Made by a program: the position numbers and the translations under genes. From the NCBI GenBank assembly GCA_934659425.1, contig CAKUHU010000004.1:1-64000 (forward strand): a stretch of 64,000 nucleotides of DNA, read 5' to 3'. The DNA comes from an uncultured Oscillospiraceae bacterium (GTDB lineage: Bacteria > Bacillota > Clostridia > Oscillospirales > Oscillospiraceae). This document shows positions 1-9,194 of this stretch, one piece after another. The notes under the pieces are model-generated. The model searched no databases, was not told the origin of the DNA, and saw only the letters and a list, made by a program, of their open reading frames with translations. Each line of letters begins with the position of its first letter. The first letter of the stretch is position 1.

Positions 1-1214
1 GTCTGGTTGTCGGCGGCGGTGGTGAAGATCTGGCTCTTCTTGGCGGGGATGGTGGTGTTGCGCTCGATGAGCTTGGTGAACACGCCGCCCATGGTTTCAA
101 TGCCCAGAGACAGAGGGGTGACATCCAGAAGCAACAGTCCCTTCACATCGCCCACCAGCACGCCGCCCTGTAGGGCAGCGCCCATGGCAACGCACTCGTC
201 AGGGTTGATGCCCTTAAAGCCCTCCTTACCGGTGAGCTTCTTCACCATCTCCTGGACGGCAGGGATCCGGCTGGAGCCACCCACCAGCAGGACCTTGCTC
301 AGATCGCCAGAGGAGAGGCCGGCGTCGGACATGGCCTGCTTTACGGGGCCGGAGGTGGCGTCTACCAGGTGGGCGGTGAGCTGGTCAAACTTGGCTCGGG
401 TCAGGGTCAGGTCCAGATGCTTGGGGCCGGTGGCGTCGGCAGTAATATAGGGCAGATTGATGTTGGAGCTGGTGACACCGGAGAGCTCGATCTTGGCCTT
501 CTCCGCTGCCTCCTTCAACCGCTGCATGGCCACCTTGTCACCGGACAGGTCGATGCCGGTGTCCTTCTTAAATTCGGCCACCATCCAGTCCATGATGCAC
601 TTGTCGAAGTCGTCGCCGCCCAGCCGGTTGTTGCCGGCGGTGGCCAGTACCTCAATGACGCCGTCGCCGATCTCCAGGATGGAGACGTCGAAGGTGCCGC
701 CGCCCAGGTCATAGACCATGATCTTCTGGTCGGATTCTTTGTCAATGCCGTAGGCCAAGGCTGCGGCAGTGGGCTCATTGATGATCCGCTTCACGTCCAG
801 TCCGGCGATGCGGCCGGCATCCTTAGTGGCCTGACGCTGGGCATCCGTGAAGTAGGCGGGAACAGTGATGACTGCCTCGGTGACGCTTTCGCCCAAGTAG
901 GCCTCTGCATCGCCCTTCAGCTTTTGAAGGATCATGGCGCTGATCTCCTGAGGAGTGTAGTTCTTGCCGTCGATGGAGACTTTGTAGTCAGAGCCCATCT
1001 CCCGCTTGATGGAGATGACGGTGCGGTCGGGGTTGGTGACGGCCTGACGCTTGGCCACCTGGCCCACCATCCGCTCCCCCTCCTTGGAGAAGGCCACGAC
1101 GGACGGGGTGGTGCGGTTGCCTTCGGCGTTGGGGATGACAACAGCCTCGCCGCCCTCCATAACAGATACGCAGGAGTTGGTAGTGCCCAAGTCGATACCA
1201 ATAATTTTAGACAT
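1..1214 (-). CDS. dnaK: Chaperone protein DnaK (Hsp70), C-terminus beyond window
   Basis: ATP-dependent Hsp70 chaperone of the cytoplasm, working with DnaJ and GrpE. About 404 codons are visible: the whole nucleotide-binding domain, beginning with the phosphate-binding motif [10 protein letters not shown], then [28 protein letters not shown], the second phosphate loop [11 protein letters not shown] and the adenosine motif [12 protein letters not shown], and the start of the substrate-binding domain ([18 protein letters not shown]). The lid and C-terminus lie past base 1. The ATG at 1214-1212 follows a GGAGGAATCAATT ribosome site. Third gene of hrcA-grpE-dnaK, 171 bp after grpE. No second CIRCE was found before it, so HrcA control probably comes from the hrcA promoter. 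dnaJ would be expected just outside the window. Confidence 0.97.
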   Translation of the reverse strand, partial: MSKIIGIDLGTTNSCVSVMEGGEAVVIPNAEGNRTTPSVVAFSKEGERMVGQVAKRQAVTNPDRTVISIKREMGSDYKVSIDGKNYTPQEISAMILQKLKGDAEAYLGESVTEAVITVPAYFTDAQRQATKDAGRIAGLDVKRIINEPTAAALAYGIDKESDQKIMVYDLGGGTFDVSILEIGDGVIEVLATAGNNRLGGDDFDKCIMDWMVAEFKKDTGIDLSGDKVAMQRLKEAAEKAKIELSGVTSSNINLPYITADATGPKHLDLTLTRAKFDQLTAHLVDATSGPVKQAMSDAGLSSGDLSKVLLVGGSSRIPAVQEMVKKLTGKEGFKGINPDECVAMGAALQGGVLVGDVKGLLLLDVTPLSLGIETMGGVFTKLIERNTTIPAKKSQIFTTAADNQ

Positions 1215-1385
1215 AATTGATTCCTCCCAATATGATAGAAATTGATTTTATGAAAAAGTAAAGATGTGTTGTTTTCTCTGCTGCGGCCTGCGGTTTGGCC
1301 TGGAACTAAATTTGAAGGAGCATATCATACGCCCATCCTCACTTCGGACCAAGCTCCCTCGCCGCCCGCTTCTTCGCGCTTAGTG

Positions 1386-1931
1386 CTAATTTGCTACTTT
1401 TACCATAGCGAAGCGGATCACTTTATCCCCCAACTTAAATCCGGACTGAAAAACCTCAGCCACGGTATTTTCTCCTAAGTTTTCATCCTCTATATGCATG
1501 ACCGCATTGTGGATGTTGGGATCAAAATTCTGGCCCACGGCGTCGATCTCCGTAACACCCAGAGACTCCAAGGCCTTTCGAAGGCCGGTCATGGTCATCT
1601 CCACGCCCTTTTTGTAGGCCTCATCAACGGTGTCCTGCTTTAAAGCCCGCTCCAAGTTGTCGTAGACAGGCAGGAGGGCTTTTACCGCATCTGCGGTGGC
1701 ATCGGCGTAAATCCCGTCCTTTTCTTTCTGAGTCCGCCGACGGAAATTGTCATACTCGGCGGCCAGACGGAGGAACTTATCCTCCTGGTCGGCTAAGTTG
1801 GCCTTTAAGGTATTCAGTTCAGTCTGAAGAGCGCTTTCTTCCTCTTCTTCAGCAGGAACCTCAACTTGGATATCTTCAGGGGGCGCAGCCTGATCCTTCT
1901 CAGGAATATTTTTTTCTTCTTTCTTGCTCAA
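1386..1931 (-). CDS. grpE: Nucleotide exchange factor GrpE
   Basis: GrpE dimers release ADP from DnaK and so reset the chaperone cycle. The 181-residue product has the usual plan: an acidic, Glu/Pro-rich N-terminus of about 35 residues, a long helix (residues about 35-95) with the conserved LRLAAEYDNFRRRTQKEKD stretch, and a C-terminal beta domain ending in GDKVIRFAMVKVAN. Length is normal for the family. The start is a TTG at 1931 preceded by AAGGAGG at good spacing. It lies 32 bp after hrcA and before dnaK, in the standard order. Transcription is most simply explained by the CIRCE-controlled promoter before hrcA. Confidence 0.97.
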   Translation of the reverse strand: MSKKEEKNIPEKDQAAPPEDIQVEVPAEEEEESALQTELNTLKANLADQEDKFLRLAAEYDNFRRRTQKEKDGIYADATADAVKALLPVYDNLERALKQDTVDEAYKKGVEMTMTGLRKALESLGVTEIDAVGQNFDPNIHNAVMHIEDENLGENTVAEVFQSGFKLGDKVIRFAMVKVAN

Positions 1932-1963
1932 GAGATTCCCTCCTTGGTATTATGATCTGCTGC

Positions 1964-3019
1964 TCAGTCTTTCTGATCGCCGCTGGGGGGCAGGACGCCC
2001 TGACCAATGATCCAAGAAAGACCTCTGGCTACATAAGAAAGCCGGGCAGAAATTTTAGCGTAATCCATTCGGGTGGGGCCTACCACGCCGATGAGCCCCC
2101 GCATTCCGTCTCCCAGGTCATAGCTGGCCATGACCACGCTGGAGTCCTTCAGCGCCTCGGCCACGTTCTCCGGGCCGATGACGATCTCTGTGGGGCCGCC
2201 GAGCTTTGCCCGGGCGGGCAGGGGGCCGAATTCGGCGTCTGAGAGAAAGCTCATCAAGGGCTGGGCCTTTTCCAGGCTTCGGTACTCGGGGTGATCCAGC
2301 AGGTTGGCAATGCCTGCGGTATGGACAGGGCGCTTGGCCAATTCTTCCAGCACCTCGGCACCAAAGCTGACCACCATTTCAATAAGCTCGTATGCCTCTT
2401 GGGTAGCATGCTGTGCTACCCGTGCCAGCTCGGGGCCCAACTCTGCAAGAGAGAGTGTGGTGAAGCCGGTATTGAGCAGGGTGCCCAGCATTTGAAGTTG
2501 GGATTCGCTCAAATCGGCGGAGAGCCGGAAAAGCTTATTGCGCACCACGTTGGTGTCAGTCATGACCACGGCGATAAAGGCATTTTGCTCCACCAGCAGC
2601 AGGTCGAAGCGACGGATGGTCATCTGTTCCGGTGCGGTGGTCAGGGCAAAGGCGGGATATTGGGTCAACTTTGCCACCACCCGGCCTGCCTCATCAATCA
2701 CCCGGTCCAGAGCCTTCATCTTCAGGTGAAGAGCCTCGTTAATCCGTTCCGTCTCCTGTATGGAAAGCTTGTAGTCATCCATGAGCTCATTGACATAGAG
2801 CCGGTATCCTTTGGGAGAGGGGATCCGTCCGGCGGAGGTATGGGGCTGCTCCAGGTAGCCCTGCTCCTCCAGATCGGCCATATCGTTGCGGATGGTGGCG
2901 GAGGACACGTCCAATTTGGCCCACTCCGCGACGGCTTTAGAGCCGACGGGCTCGGCAGTTTGGACATAGCTTTCAATGACGGCCCGGAGGATTCTTTTTT
3001 TTCGTTCGCTCAGATCCAA
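1964..3019 (-). CDS. hrcA: Heat-inducible transcription repressor HrcA
   Basis: HrcA represses class I heat-shock genes by binding the CIRCE inverted repeat. The 351-residue protein opens with a winged-helix domain (MDLSERKKRILRAVIESY, then the TAEPVGSKAV recognition region and SSATIRNDMADLEEQGYLEQPHTSAGRIPS), followed by the GAF-like HrcA core. I place the start at the TTG at 3019, six bases after a GAGGTG ribosome site; this gives the N-terminus usual for clostridial HrcA. A TTG at 3037 in the same frame is less likely. A perfect CIRCE lies 25 bp upstream, so the operon is predicted to be autoregulated. Confidence 0.96.
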   Translation of the reverse strand: MDLSERKKRILRAVIESYVQTAEPVGSKAVAEWAKLDVSSATIRNDMADLEEQGYLEQPHTSAGRIPSPKGYRLYVNELMDDYKLSIQETERINEALHLKMKALDRVIDEAGRVVAKLTQYPAFALTTAPEQMTIRRFDLLLVEQNAFIAVVMTDTNVVRNKLFRLSADLSESQLQMLGTLLNTGFTTLSLAELGPELARVAQHATQEAYELIEMVVSFGAEVLEELAKRPVHTAGIANLLDHPEYRSLEKAQPLMSFLSDAEFGPLPARAKLGGPTEIVIGPENVAEALKDSSVVMASYDLGDGMRGLIGVVGPTRMDYAKISARLSYVARGLSWIIGQGVLPPSGDQKD

Positions 3020-3043
3020 GCCGTTCACCTCGCTCAAGAGAAT

Positions 3044-3070
3044 TTAGCACTCTGTTTGCCTGAGTGCTAA
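3044..3070. promoter_or_regulatory. CIRCE operator (HrcA binding site)
   Basis: Perfect inverted repeat TTAGCACTC, nine-base spacer, GAGTGCTAA. This is the exact CIRCE consensus. It sits just downstream of the predicted -10 box, over the transcription start, where bound HrcA would block initiation. Confidence 0.97.
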
Positions 3071-3074
3071 AGAT

Positions 3075-3103
3075 AATGTATCACTCCCGGCGGGGAATGT
3101 CAA
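3075..3103 (-). promoter_or_regulatory. Promoter of hrcA-grpE-dnaK
   Basis: On the minus strand TTGACA (3103-3098) is followed by a 17-base spacer and TACATT (3080-3075). The -35 is perfect, the -10 matches four of six, and CIRCE follows at once. Confidence 0.8.
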
Positions 3104-3150
3104 TAGTTGGGGTTGTAAATAAAATATGAATAAATCAAAAAAGAGGACCG

Positions 3151-3190
3151 AAAAAGAACCGCCGCCTCAAAAAGGCGGCGGCGGCAAAAA
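3151..3190 (-). terminator. Rho-independent terminator after the cysteine desulfurase gene
   Basis: CCGCCGCC (3159-3166) pairs with GGCGGCGG (3174-3181) across a seven-base loop. On the minus strand the stem is followed by TTCTTTTTC. It lies about 75 bp after the stop of the minus-strand cysteine desulfurase gene. Confidence 0.75.
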
Positions 3191-3255
3191 ATTAGCGGAG
3201 GGTAAATTAGATTGCCAATTTATAGGGGGGCATCCCCCAAAAAGGCGCGGGGGAA

Positions 3256-4383
3256 TCACCGACCGGAGACCAGGCTTTTCCGGATTTCCGCCAGGGCATT
3301 GGTCAAAACATCGACCTCATCTATAGTGGAGTCGGGGCCGAAGGAGATTCGGAGAACTCCCATGAGGACCCTGGGGGGCAGGCCCAGGGCAGCAAAGACG
3401 TGGCTGGGCTTACCCCGGTGACAGGCGGAGCCAGAGGAGATGCAGATCCCTCTGTCACCTAAGGAACGCACCACCGGCTCACTGGGGTAGCCGGGCAGGG
3501 AGATGGCCAGGATATGGGGGGCGTCTCCCCGGCTGATCAGCTCTACCCCTTCCAATGCGGACAGCTTGTCTGCCGCGTAGTCCTTGACCGCGCGGATATG
3601 GGAGGCGGTTTCCGACGTCCACGATCCCACGGCGGCGGCAAAGGCGGCGATCTGAGCGGTGGCCTCCGTGCCGGGGCGCAGCCCCCGCTCTTGGCCGCCC
3701 CCCAGCAAGAGAGGCTTTACCTTGGAGATCAGCTCTTTTTTGATATAGAGCGCGCCCACTCCCTTGGGAGCGCGGATCTTATGGCCGCAGATGGCTATGA
3801 AGTCAGCGCCCAGCTCCTTGGGGGTAAAGGGGACCTTCAAAAATCCCTGGACCGCATCCACGTGGAGCAGGGCGGGGGAGCCGGCGGCCTTGATGGCGTC
3901 GGCCGCTGCCTGGACGGGGAAGATGGTGCCCAGCTCATTGTTGACCAGCATCATAGAGACCAGTACGGTGTCGGGCCGGATGGCGGAGGACACCGCCTCA
4001 GGAGCGATGCGGCCAGTCTTATCGGGGGACAGGAAGGTGACCTCATAACCCTGGCTCTGCAGGGCCTTGATGGGCTCCAGCACCGCGGAATGCTCAATGG
4101 CGGTGGTGACGATGTGGTTTCCCTTCCGGCGGTTCAGCTGCAGCGCGGCGGAAATTGCCCAGTTGTCTCCCTCGGTGCCGCAGGAGGTAAAGAAAAGCTC
4201 TTCGGGCAGACAGCCCAAAGCCTTGGCGATGACAGACCGGTCACTTTCCCGCCGCTGGGCGGCGGCCTTGCCCAAAGGATAGCCGGAGGAGGGGTTGCCA
4301 AACCCCTCCGTCATGGCCTCTACCGCGGCTTGGACGGCGGCAGCGCACACCGGGGTGGTGGCGGCATGATCCAAATAAATCAT
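3256..4383 (-). CDS. Cysteine desulfurase (NifS/IscS-like aminotransferase class V)
   Basis: PLP enzyme that removes sulfur from cysteine to give alanine and a protein persulfide for Fe-S cluster or thio-cofactor assembly. The 375-residue protein carries the N-terminal YLDHAATTPV motif, the cofactor-stacking histidine (AIEHSA, His99), HVDAVQ, the PLP lysine in ICGHKIRAPKG (Lys202), and the catalytic loop SSGSACHRGKPSH with Cys321. The loop is of the short NifS/IscS type. No iscU, iscR or thiI lies beside it, so the sulfur acceptor cannot be inferred from context. It appears to be monocistronic and is followed by a terminator. Confidence 0.93.
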   Translation of the reverse strand: MIYLDHAATTPVCAAAVQAAVEAMTEGFGNPSSGYPLGKAAAQRRESDRSVIAKALGCLPEELFFTSCGTEGDNWAISAALQLNRRKGNHIVTTAIEHSAVLEPIKALQSQGYEVTFLSPDKTGRIAPEAVSSAIRPDTVLVSMMLVNNELGTIFPVQAAADAIKAAGSPALLHVDAVQGFLKVPFTPKELGADFIAICGHKIRAPKGVGALYIKKELISKVKPLLLGGGQERGLRPGTEATAQIAAFAAAVGSWTSETASHIRAVKDYAADKLSALEGVELISRGDAPHILAISLPGYPSEPVVRSLGDRGICISSGSACHRGKPSHVFAALGLPPRVLMGVLRISFGPDSTIDEVDVLTNALAEIRKSLVSGR

Positions 4384-4487
4384 AAATTCCCTCCTTGGAG
4401 ATAAGATGGCTCAACCATTTTAGTGCCATGGCGGGGGAAAGTCAAGAGAGAGGGGAAACGGCGCTGGGACAGATGGCCCGGCACCGC

Positions 4488-4682
4488 TTATTCTTCTACC
4501 ACCACCAGGTCGATGGCGGATTCGATCAAAAGATTGATCAACTCGTTTCTGGAACGATTTGTTTGGGCGGAAAGAACCTCGATTTTGTCCAAGGTCTCTT
4601 CTTTCATCCGGACAGAGACGATCTTATAGCCGTCATCTCCCCGTTTGGGATTCTTTTTTGTGATCTTGATTTCCCGTTCCAT
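4488..4682 (-). CDS. Ribbon-helix-helix (CopG/Arc-like) DNA-binding protein
   Basis: A 64-residue basic protein. Residues about 22-60 (KIVSVRMKEETLDKIEV, then SAQTNRSRNELINLLIESAI) match the ribbon-helix-helix fold: a beta strand, helix A and helix B with the NRSRNEL turn. Proteins of this size usually act as dimeric regulators. I use the ATG at 4682 because AGAGGTGATTTC precedes it; an upstream in-frame ATG would add an AT-rich hydrophobic stretch without a ribosome site. No toxin gene lies beside it, so an antitoxin role is not supported. The DNA upstream is strongly AT-rich. Confidence 0.8.
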   Translation of the reverse strand: MEREIKITKKNPKRGDDGYKIVSVRMKEETLDKIEVLSAQTNRSRNELINLLIESAIDLVVVEE

Positions 4683-4902
4683 GAAATCACCTCTCACTAT
4701 ATAGCATAGCTTGATATATGATAAGAATATATTATAATAATAACTATAATTTATCAATATAAAATTATGGTTAAAATGAAATGCTTAGAGGGAGAAAAAT
4801 ATGGCGCTCATTTTGTGTAAAACTGTGGGAAAGAAATCAGTGATCTGACAAAAAATGCCCCGGCTGCGGAGAGGAATTGCTTGAGGCCCAGGAAGGGATA
4901 AG

Positions 4903-5100
4903 GTGAAGGGGGCATTTCAGGATGAGGCGGGGACCGTGGTGGATACAGATTGGACCTATGCAGTGGGGCAGGAGGGCTTGCACCGGGAGAACAGCAGACG
5001 TTCCGGCTGCCGGCGGATAAAAACGGCAGGATCAGAAGCTGCTCCGTTTCGATTTTTGATTATGACCGGAAACAAAGGGGCCGGGAGCAATGCTGCTTCC
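4903..5100 (+). pseudogene. Possible decayed coding fragment, frameshifted
   Basis: The stretch between the ribbon-helix-helix gene and the AAA+ gene reads well only if the frame is switched near 4978: GTVVDTDWTYAVGQEGL in one frame, then APGEQQTFRLPADKNG and IRSCSVSIFDYDRKQ in the next. The joined text looks like part of an extracellular or beta-rich domain, but I do not recognise the family. It has no clear ribosome site, start or end. The rest of 4758-5115 is AT-rich with nothing else visible. Confidence 0.3.
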
Positions 5101-5115
5101 AGCCCGTTCTTGTTC

Positions 5116-5144
5116 TTGTCTTACCGCATCGAAATTGTTATAAT
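5116..5144 (+). promoter_or_regulatory. Promoter of the AAA+ ATPase gene
   Basis: TTGTCT (5116-5121), 17-base spacer, TATAAT (5139-5144). The predicted transcript would start near 5151 and have a leader of about 23 bases. Confidence 0.7.
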
Positions 5145-5173
5145 GTTTTCAACTTATGAGCGAGGTGATCAGC

Positions 5174-6661
5174 ATGAAAAACCCCCTGTCTCCGGCGGAG
5201 GTCCACCGCCAGTATGAAGAGGGTGTCTCCGCCTTTATCCGCACCATTCCCGACGCATCTCTCCGGGTACGGCTGAATCGGGAGGCGGACGATTTTTTCC
5301 GTGCCTGCGCCCTGGGGACCTGGAAGGCAGATGGGGCCTCCCTGACCCCTGGTTATGTGGAGTACTACAACGCGGTCTATCTGCGGGGGAACCCAGTACC
5401 CACCATCTTATACTGGGAGCTGGGTACCAGCGTGGCCAATTATCCCGGCTTTCAGCCCCCGGATTTCTTCCACCGGATGCGGGCCTGGGACAGGGTGGCA
5501 GGCAGCAATTTTTCCCGTCGGTTTGTGGATTTGTTCACCCTGATGGGGCTCTTGTTTGCCGCGGTGGACGGTGTGGTGAGCGAGGGGGAGGCCGCCTTTG
5601 TCAACCGCTGTGCCGACATGCTGACCGGGCTTTGTGACAGGGACGGATTGAACGGCGGGAAGGCGCCCTTGGATGCCAAGGACTTTGTCACACTCCGCCC
5701 AGCTGTCCAGGAAGAGTCCAAGAAGCTGGAGACGGAAGGAAAGCCGGAGGAGGCAAAGCTGCAGGAGCCGGAGCCGACTTTAGAGGAGCTACTGGAGCAG
5801 TTGGACGAGCTGTGCGGTTTGGATAAGGTGAAGGCGGACGTCAAGAGCCTCATCAATCTGGTGAAGGTACGGGGGCTTCGGGAAAAGGAAGGACTCCCTG
5901 TGCCGCCCCTGTCTCTCCATCTGGTGTTTATGGGCAACCCCGGCACCGGCAAGACCACGGTGGCCCGGCTGCTGGCCAAGCTTTATCACGCCATTGGGGT
6001 TTTGTCCAAAGGCCAACTGGTGGAAGTGGATCGCTCCGGGCTGGTGGCTGGCTTTGTGGGCCAGACCGCCCTCAAGACCCAAGAGGTGGTGAGCAAAGCC
6101 ATCGGCGGCGTACTGTTTATTGATGAGGCCTATGCCCTGACCAGCCACACCGGTCAAAATGACTTTGGCCAAGAGGCGGTGGAGGTGCTGCTGAAGAACA
6201 TGGAGGACCACCGGGATGACTTGATCGTGATCGTGGCGGGCTATACCGATCTGATGGGGGATTTCATCCACTCCAATCCAGGGCTGGAAAGCCGGTTCAA
6301 CAAGTATTTCTATTTTGACGACTATACCGGGGAGCAGATGGCCGAGATATTCCGATCCATGTGTCAGAAAAATGGGTATACGCTGGATGAGGAGGCGTCT
6401 GTATACGCCAGGGAATTTTTGCAGGAGATGTATGATAACCGGGATGAAAATTTCGGCAATGCCCGGGATGTACGGAATTTCTTTGAGCGCACGGTCTCCT
6501 GCCAGTCCGATCGGGTGGCAGAGTTGGAGGCCCCCGGCAAGGAGGAACTGATGGCCCTGGACAGAGCCGATTTGAAAAAGGCGGCGGGAGAGGAACCGGG
6601 AACGGCTGCGCCTCAAGAGCAGCAACCGCCGGTTGACGAGATGGAAGATCGGAAAGATTGA
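5174..6661 (+). CDS. AAA+ ATPase, SpoVK/CbbX type, with N-terminal TerB-like region
   Basis: A 495-residue cytoplasmic protein. Residues about 205-460 form an AAA+ module of the CbbX/SpoVK group: CGLDKVKADVKSLI, Walker A GNPGTGKTT (254-262), the pore-loop region DRSGLVAGFVGQT, Walker B VLFIDEAYAL (313-322), sensor 1 IVIVAGYTD and an arginine finger in LESRF. The N-terminal 160 residues are helical and contain LLFAAVDGVVSEGEAAF, which resembles the acidic motif of TerB-like domains (my reading). The middle and C-terminal tail are Glu/Pro-rich linkers. I chose the ATG at 5174, which has GAGGTG at correct spacing, over an ATG at 5156. SpoVK is a sporulation protein, but this AAA+ group also includes enzyme-remodelling ATPases; no client is encoded nearby. 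Confidence 0.85.
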   Translation: MKNPLSPAEVHRQYEEGVSAFIRTIPDASLRVRLNREADDFFRACALGTWKADGASLTPGYVEYYNAVYLRGNPVPTILYWELGTSVANYPGFQPPDFFHRMRAWDRVAGSNFSRRFVDLFTLMGLLFAAVDGVVSEGEAAFVNRCADMLTGLCDRDGLNGGKAPLDAKDFVTLRPAVQEESKKLETEGKPEEAKLQEPEPTLEELLEQLDELCGLDKVKADVKSLINLVKVRGLREKEGLPVPPLSLHLVFMGNPGTGKTTVARLLAKLYHAIGVLSKGQLVEVDRSGLVAGFVGQTALKTQEVVSKAIGGVLFIDEAYALTSHTGQNDFGQEAVEVLLKNMEDHRDDLIVIVAGYTDLMGDFIHSNPGLESRFNKYFYFDDYTGEQMAEIFRSMCQKNGYTLDEEASVYAREFLQEMYDNRDENFGNARDVRNFFERTVSCQSDRVAELEAPGKEELMALDRADLKKAAGEEPGTAAPQEQQPPVDEMEDRKD

Positions 6662-6763
6662 CAAAGTGTCCCCCCCTGACTATGCAAGAGGTGAGGGAGA
6701 AAGCCCTATCACACCGGAAGGGAAGGATGAGGCCTCGGAAAAGGGGCAAACTCGGAAAGGAAA

Positions 6764-6804
6764 TAAAAAGCGGCCTGACGTCATCTGACGTCAGGCCGCT
6801 TTTT
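6764..6804. terminator. Bidirectional rho-independent terminator
   Basis: A perfect 14-bp stem, GCGGCCTGACGTCA (6770-6783) with its complement (6786-6799), is flanked by AAAAA on the left and TTTTT on the right. It can end both the AAA+ gene (plus) and the glyceraldehyde-3-phosphate dehydrogenase gene (minus), which converge here. Confidence 0.92.
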
Positions 6805-6813
6805 GCTATGCTC

Positions 6814-7953
<1,140 letters not shown>

Positions 7954-7993
7954 TTAAGGATTCGACAAGAAAGGGCAATTTTCGACAAAAATG

Positions 7994-8022
7994 TTGTTGC
8001 GAAGGCTATATTTTGGTATACT
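7994..8022 (+). promoter_or_regulatory. Promoter of the histidine-kinase-like ATPase gene
   Basis: TTGTTG (7994-7999), 17-base spacer, TATACT (8017-8022), 50 bp before the GTG start. The surrounding 7849-7990 is AT-rich, holds the divergent gap promoter and shows nothing else. Confidence 0.65.
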
Positions 8023-8071
8023 CATAAAAACGAAGACTGCGGAAGATAAAGAAAAACGGAGGATACCGGGC

Positions 8072-8845
8072 GTGGAAAATGGAAAGAGTGACAAGCTGCT
8101 GCAGGAGTTTCGGGAACAAGTAAACGATCTTTTGGCAGCAACGCAGCTTTTGACATCTCTGGTTCGAGAACAGGGCAGTCAGAGGGATATGGAGTGCCTG
8201 GCAGCGATGAATCGGAGTCTTTACCAGCTGATGCGGACGATTTTCCACATGGAGCTGTGCCGGGAGGAAGCCCCGAGCTTCCGGCCTGAATTGGTGGATC
8301 TGGCAGGCTTGTGCCGTGATCTGGGCCACCAGGTGGAGCCGCTGGCCGAAGTGTTAGGGATCAGTTTCCGGTGGGAGTTGGAACGGGAAAATATATTTTC
8401 CTTGGCCGATGAGGTGCTTTTGGAGCAGGCGCTTTTGAATTTGCTCACCAATGCGTTTGCTGCGGCGGGGCAGGAAGGACATGTGACGCTGCGGTGCAGT
8501 AGCCATGCCGGGCGGTGCATCTTGACGGTGGGGGACAACGGTCCTGGGCTGAGCCCTCAAGAGGCCTCCGAAGACCCGCTTTTGAAGCAGCCTGGCGGCG
8601 TGGGGCTGGGGTTGGAGGCGGCCCGGCGGGCGGTCTCTCTCCACGGAGGAGCGCTGGTGCTGGAAAACAGGGAGGAAGGCGGCGTCCGGGCTGTGATCTC
8701 GCTGCCAATCCGAGAGCCGGAGGGCGGCTTTACTGTCAAATCAAGCCAGATGTTTTATGACCGGACAGGAGGATTTTCTCCCCTTCTGGTGGAGTTTTCT
8801 CCGTTGCTGCCGCTTCAAAGCTTTATGCCGGAGGATGTGGAATAG
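8072..8845 (+). CDS. Histidine-kinase-like ATPase lacking a clear phospho-acceptor motif
   Basis: A 257-residue soluble protein. The C-terminal part is a GHKL ATPase of the sensor-kinase type: N box LLNLLTNA (Asn127), G1 box DNGPGL (155-160) and G2 box GVGLGLEAA (176-184). The N-terminal 70 residues are helical and could be a dimerisation region, but there is no H-E-L/K-T-P box; His59 in TIFHMEL is the only candidate nearby. No transmembrane segment, PAS domain or response regulator accompanies it directly. The tail after residue 215 matches nothing I know. The GTG at 8072 is used because GGAGGA lies eight bases upstream. It may be an orphan kinase, a phosphatase or an ATP-binding regulator. 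Confidence 0.75.
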   Translation: MENGKSDKLLQEFREQVNDLLAATQLLTSLVREQGSQRDMECLAAMNRSLYQLMRTIFHMELCREEAPSFRPELVDLAGLCRDLGHQVEPLAEVLGISFRWELERENIFSLADEVLLEQALLNLLTNAFAAAGQEGHVTLRCSSHAGRCILTVGDNGPGLSPQEASEDPLLKQPGGVGLGLEAARRAVSLHGGALVLENREEGGVRAVISLPIREPEGGFTVKSSQMFYDRTGGFSPLLVEFSPLLPLQSFMPEDVE

Positions 8846-8924
8846 GGGCCTTTTTGCGATGGGAGCGCAATATCTTCTCGCTGGAAAGGGGCGGGGAATG
8901 GAAGGCCGGGAAAATAGCAGCCAG

Positions 8925-8956
8925 GGGACAGCCTGAAACGAGGCTGTCCCTTTTGC
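8925..8956 (+). terminator. Rho-independent terminator
   Basis: GGGACAGCCT (8925-8934), six-base loop, AGGCTGTCCC (8941-8950), then TTTT. It follows the ATPase gene. The remaining 8957-9194 holds a TATAAT (9146-9151) before the response regulator gene and nothing else recognisable. Confidence 0.8.
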
Positions 8957-9194
8957 TGTCCGCAGGCCGGTGCGGACCGTCAGAATGATTTGGATAAATA
9001 GGAAGAGGAAGGGGCATTTCTTCCGTTGACGTTCCTTCACTTTCGTGAGATAATAAAAAATAAGATTTTTCTTCATTTGGCTGGCATCACCGTGTTTTCA
9101 TAGGTGAAAATTCACGCTTCATTCATCGAAAATCTTTCAGGCCCGTTATAATTGATTGTAAATCAAGCGGAAACAAAAGAGGGAGGAAAGACCT

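Noticed and set aside
369..1220. Open frames on the plus strand opposite dnaK
   Set aside because: They mirror the codon structure of dnaK, which is unambiguous by sequence and operon context; no ribosome site or known domain supports them.
1377..1391. TTAGTGCTAA near the grpE stop as a second CIRCE
   Set aside because: Only one CIRCE-like half is present, it lies across the grpE stop, and no partner half is found at the nine-base spacing.
3126..3326. 66-codon plus-strand frame after the hrcA promoter region
   Set aside because: It crosses the terminator of the cysteine desulfurase gene and has low-complexity Lys/Gly content; no ribosome site.
4488..4682. Antitoxin of a toxin-antitoxin pair
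   Set aside because: The ribbon-helix-helix protein could be an antitoxin by fold, but no toxin gene adjoins it on either side.
5174..6661. RuBisCO activase CbbX
   Set aside because: The AAA+ core resembles CbbX, but no RuBisCO gene is nearby and the N-terminal region is different; the SpoVK-like label is safer.
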